Positions 63,588-64,000 of a stretch of DNA of 64,000 bases are shown piece by piece (the first letter of the stretch is position 1; each line of letters starts with the position of its first letter). A model generated the notes under the pieces. It had not been told where the DNA came from, made no database searches, and was given only the letters and a program-made list of their open reading frames with translations. Made by a program: the position numbers and the translations under genes. The DNA lies in assembly GCF_017833295.1 (NCBI RefSeq), contig NZ_JAFIBW010000001.1:62001-126000 (forward strand), in the 5' to 3' direction. This DNA comes from Methylobacterium sp. PvR107. GTDB taxonomy: Bacteria; Pseudomonadota; Alphaproteobacteria; Rhizobiales; Beijerinckiaceae.

Positions 63588-64000
63588 ATGATGATCGGAC
63601 AGACGGCGATCGCGATCGGCGCGGCTCTGGCGGCGCTCGCCGCCGGCCCCGCCGCGGCGCAGCAGCAGGCCGCCCCGCTGCAGGTGCCGGCCAAGTCCGT
63701 GCCGGTGCCCGCCGATGTCAGCCCGCAGATGGGCAGGATCATCGGCCAGCCGCTGCGGACGAACTGGGACATTCACCCGAAGGACGGCGCGGCCTGGAAG
63801 CCCGTCGCCGAGGCCGGCGCGGAGGCGCTCAGGAAGCTCGTGCCCGGCATGATCGAGCGCTTGCACGTGAAGGTCGAGCGCACGACGATCGACGGGGTAC
63901 GGGCCTTCATCGTGACCCCGGACGTCGTCCCGCCGGAGAACCGCGACCGGGTCCTCGTCCACGTTCACGGCGGCTGCTTCGTGCTCAACCCCGGCGAGGC
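63588..64000 (+). CDS. Exported alpha/beta hydrolase, hormone-sensitive lipase type, cut by window end
   Basis: Starts 16 bases behind the previous gene, with AGAGG upstream. A signal peptide runs to residue 24 or so (AIAIGAALAALAAGPAAAQQ). The mature part has an N-terminal cap region and then VLVHVHGGCFVLNPGEA, the HGG oxyanion motif of HSL-type carboxylesterases. The nucleophile, acid and His lie beyond the right edge. Two exported hydrolases in series with an importer and an aldehyde dehydrogenase suggest extracytoplasmic ester cleavage followed by uptake. Confidence 0.85.
   Translation, partial: MMIGQTAIAIGAALAALAAGPAAAQQQAAPLQVPAKSVPVPADVSPQMGRIIGQPLRTNWDIHPKDGAAWKPVAEAGAEALRKLVPGMIERLHVKVERTTIDGVRAFIVTPDVVPPENRDRVLVHVHGGCFVLNPGE

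Overview
The window is about 64 kb of high-GC DNA from an alphaproteobacterium, most likely Methylobacterium or a close relative. Indications are the codon and GC pattern, a BciA-type divinyl chlorophyllide reductase (bacteriochlorophyll synthesis), several small lineage-type membrane proteins, a complete Nit1C nitrilase cluster, and a high density of insertion sequences. No rRNA, tRNA or CRISPR array was recognised.

Layout. 0-5.5 kb (mostly minus strand): end of a response regulator, a chemotaxis receptor with two small membrane genes behind it, a small XRE regulator, a DUF892 ferritin-like protein and several tiny one-helix proteins, some frameshifted. 5.9-12.8 kb: an eight-gene Nit1C operon read leftward (MSMEG_0572-type protein, nitrilase, radical SAM, GNAT, AIR-synthase-like, glycosyltransferase, MSMEG_0570-type protein, flavin oxidoreductase). 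It has a sigma-54-like promoter and a divergent MocR/GntR regulator at 13.2 kb, and the intergenic region between them is full of repeats. 14.9-16.2 kb: an IS3-family element with target duplication.

16.6-23.7 kb: a TetR regulator and a divergent catabolic/transport set (MFS, creatininase-type amidohydrolase, metallo-beta-lactamase hydrolase, RidA, second MFS, M19 dipeptidase). A near-identical operator motif sits in front of both transcription units and a strong hairpin follows the last gene. 23.9-36.7 kb: an accessory zone with a VOC protein, an IS1182-type element inserted into a palindromic repeat, an AT-rich patch, a cystathionine lyase-type PLP enzyme, an IS256-type element with 9-bp duplication, a truncated TadG-like gene, a frameshifted ParD antitoxin, a hybrid histidine kinase, an AraC regulator and a decayed IS1182-like element.

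36.8-40.3 kb: bciA, a phosphoesterase remnant and a two-component pair. 40.5-45.3 kb: a compact operon of DHA2 exporter, type III polyketide synthase, methyltransferase and FAD oxidoreductase, which looks like a pathway for a modified phenolic or quinone lipid. 45.5-49 kb: AraC regulator, exported hydrolase, two small exported or membrane proteins. 49.5-54.3 kb: a Tct-like two-component system, a solute-binding protein and a citrate-type MFS. 54.8-57.1 kb: peptide-type binding protein and a glutathione transferase. 57.2-64 kb: a molybdo-hydroxylase remnant, an alpha/beta hydrolase whose nucleophile position is Gly, a GntR regulator, aldehyde dehydrogenase, MFS, and two exported alpha/beta hydrolases, the last cut by the window edge.

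Several small genes are broken at C homopolymers, so part of the apparent decay may be sequencing error rather than biology.
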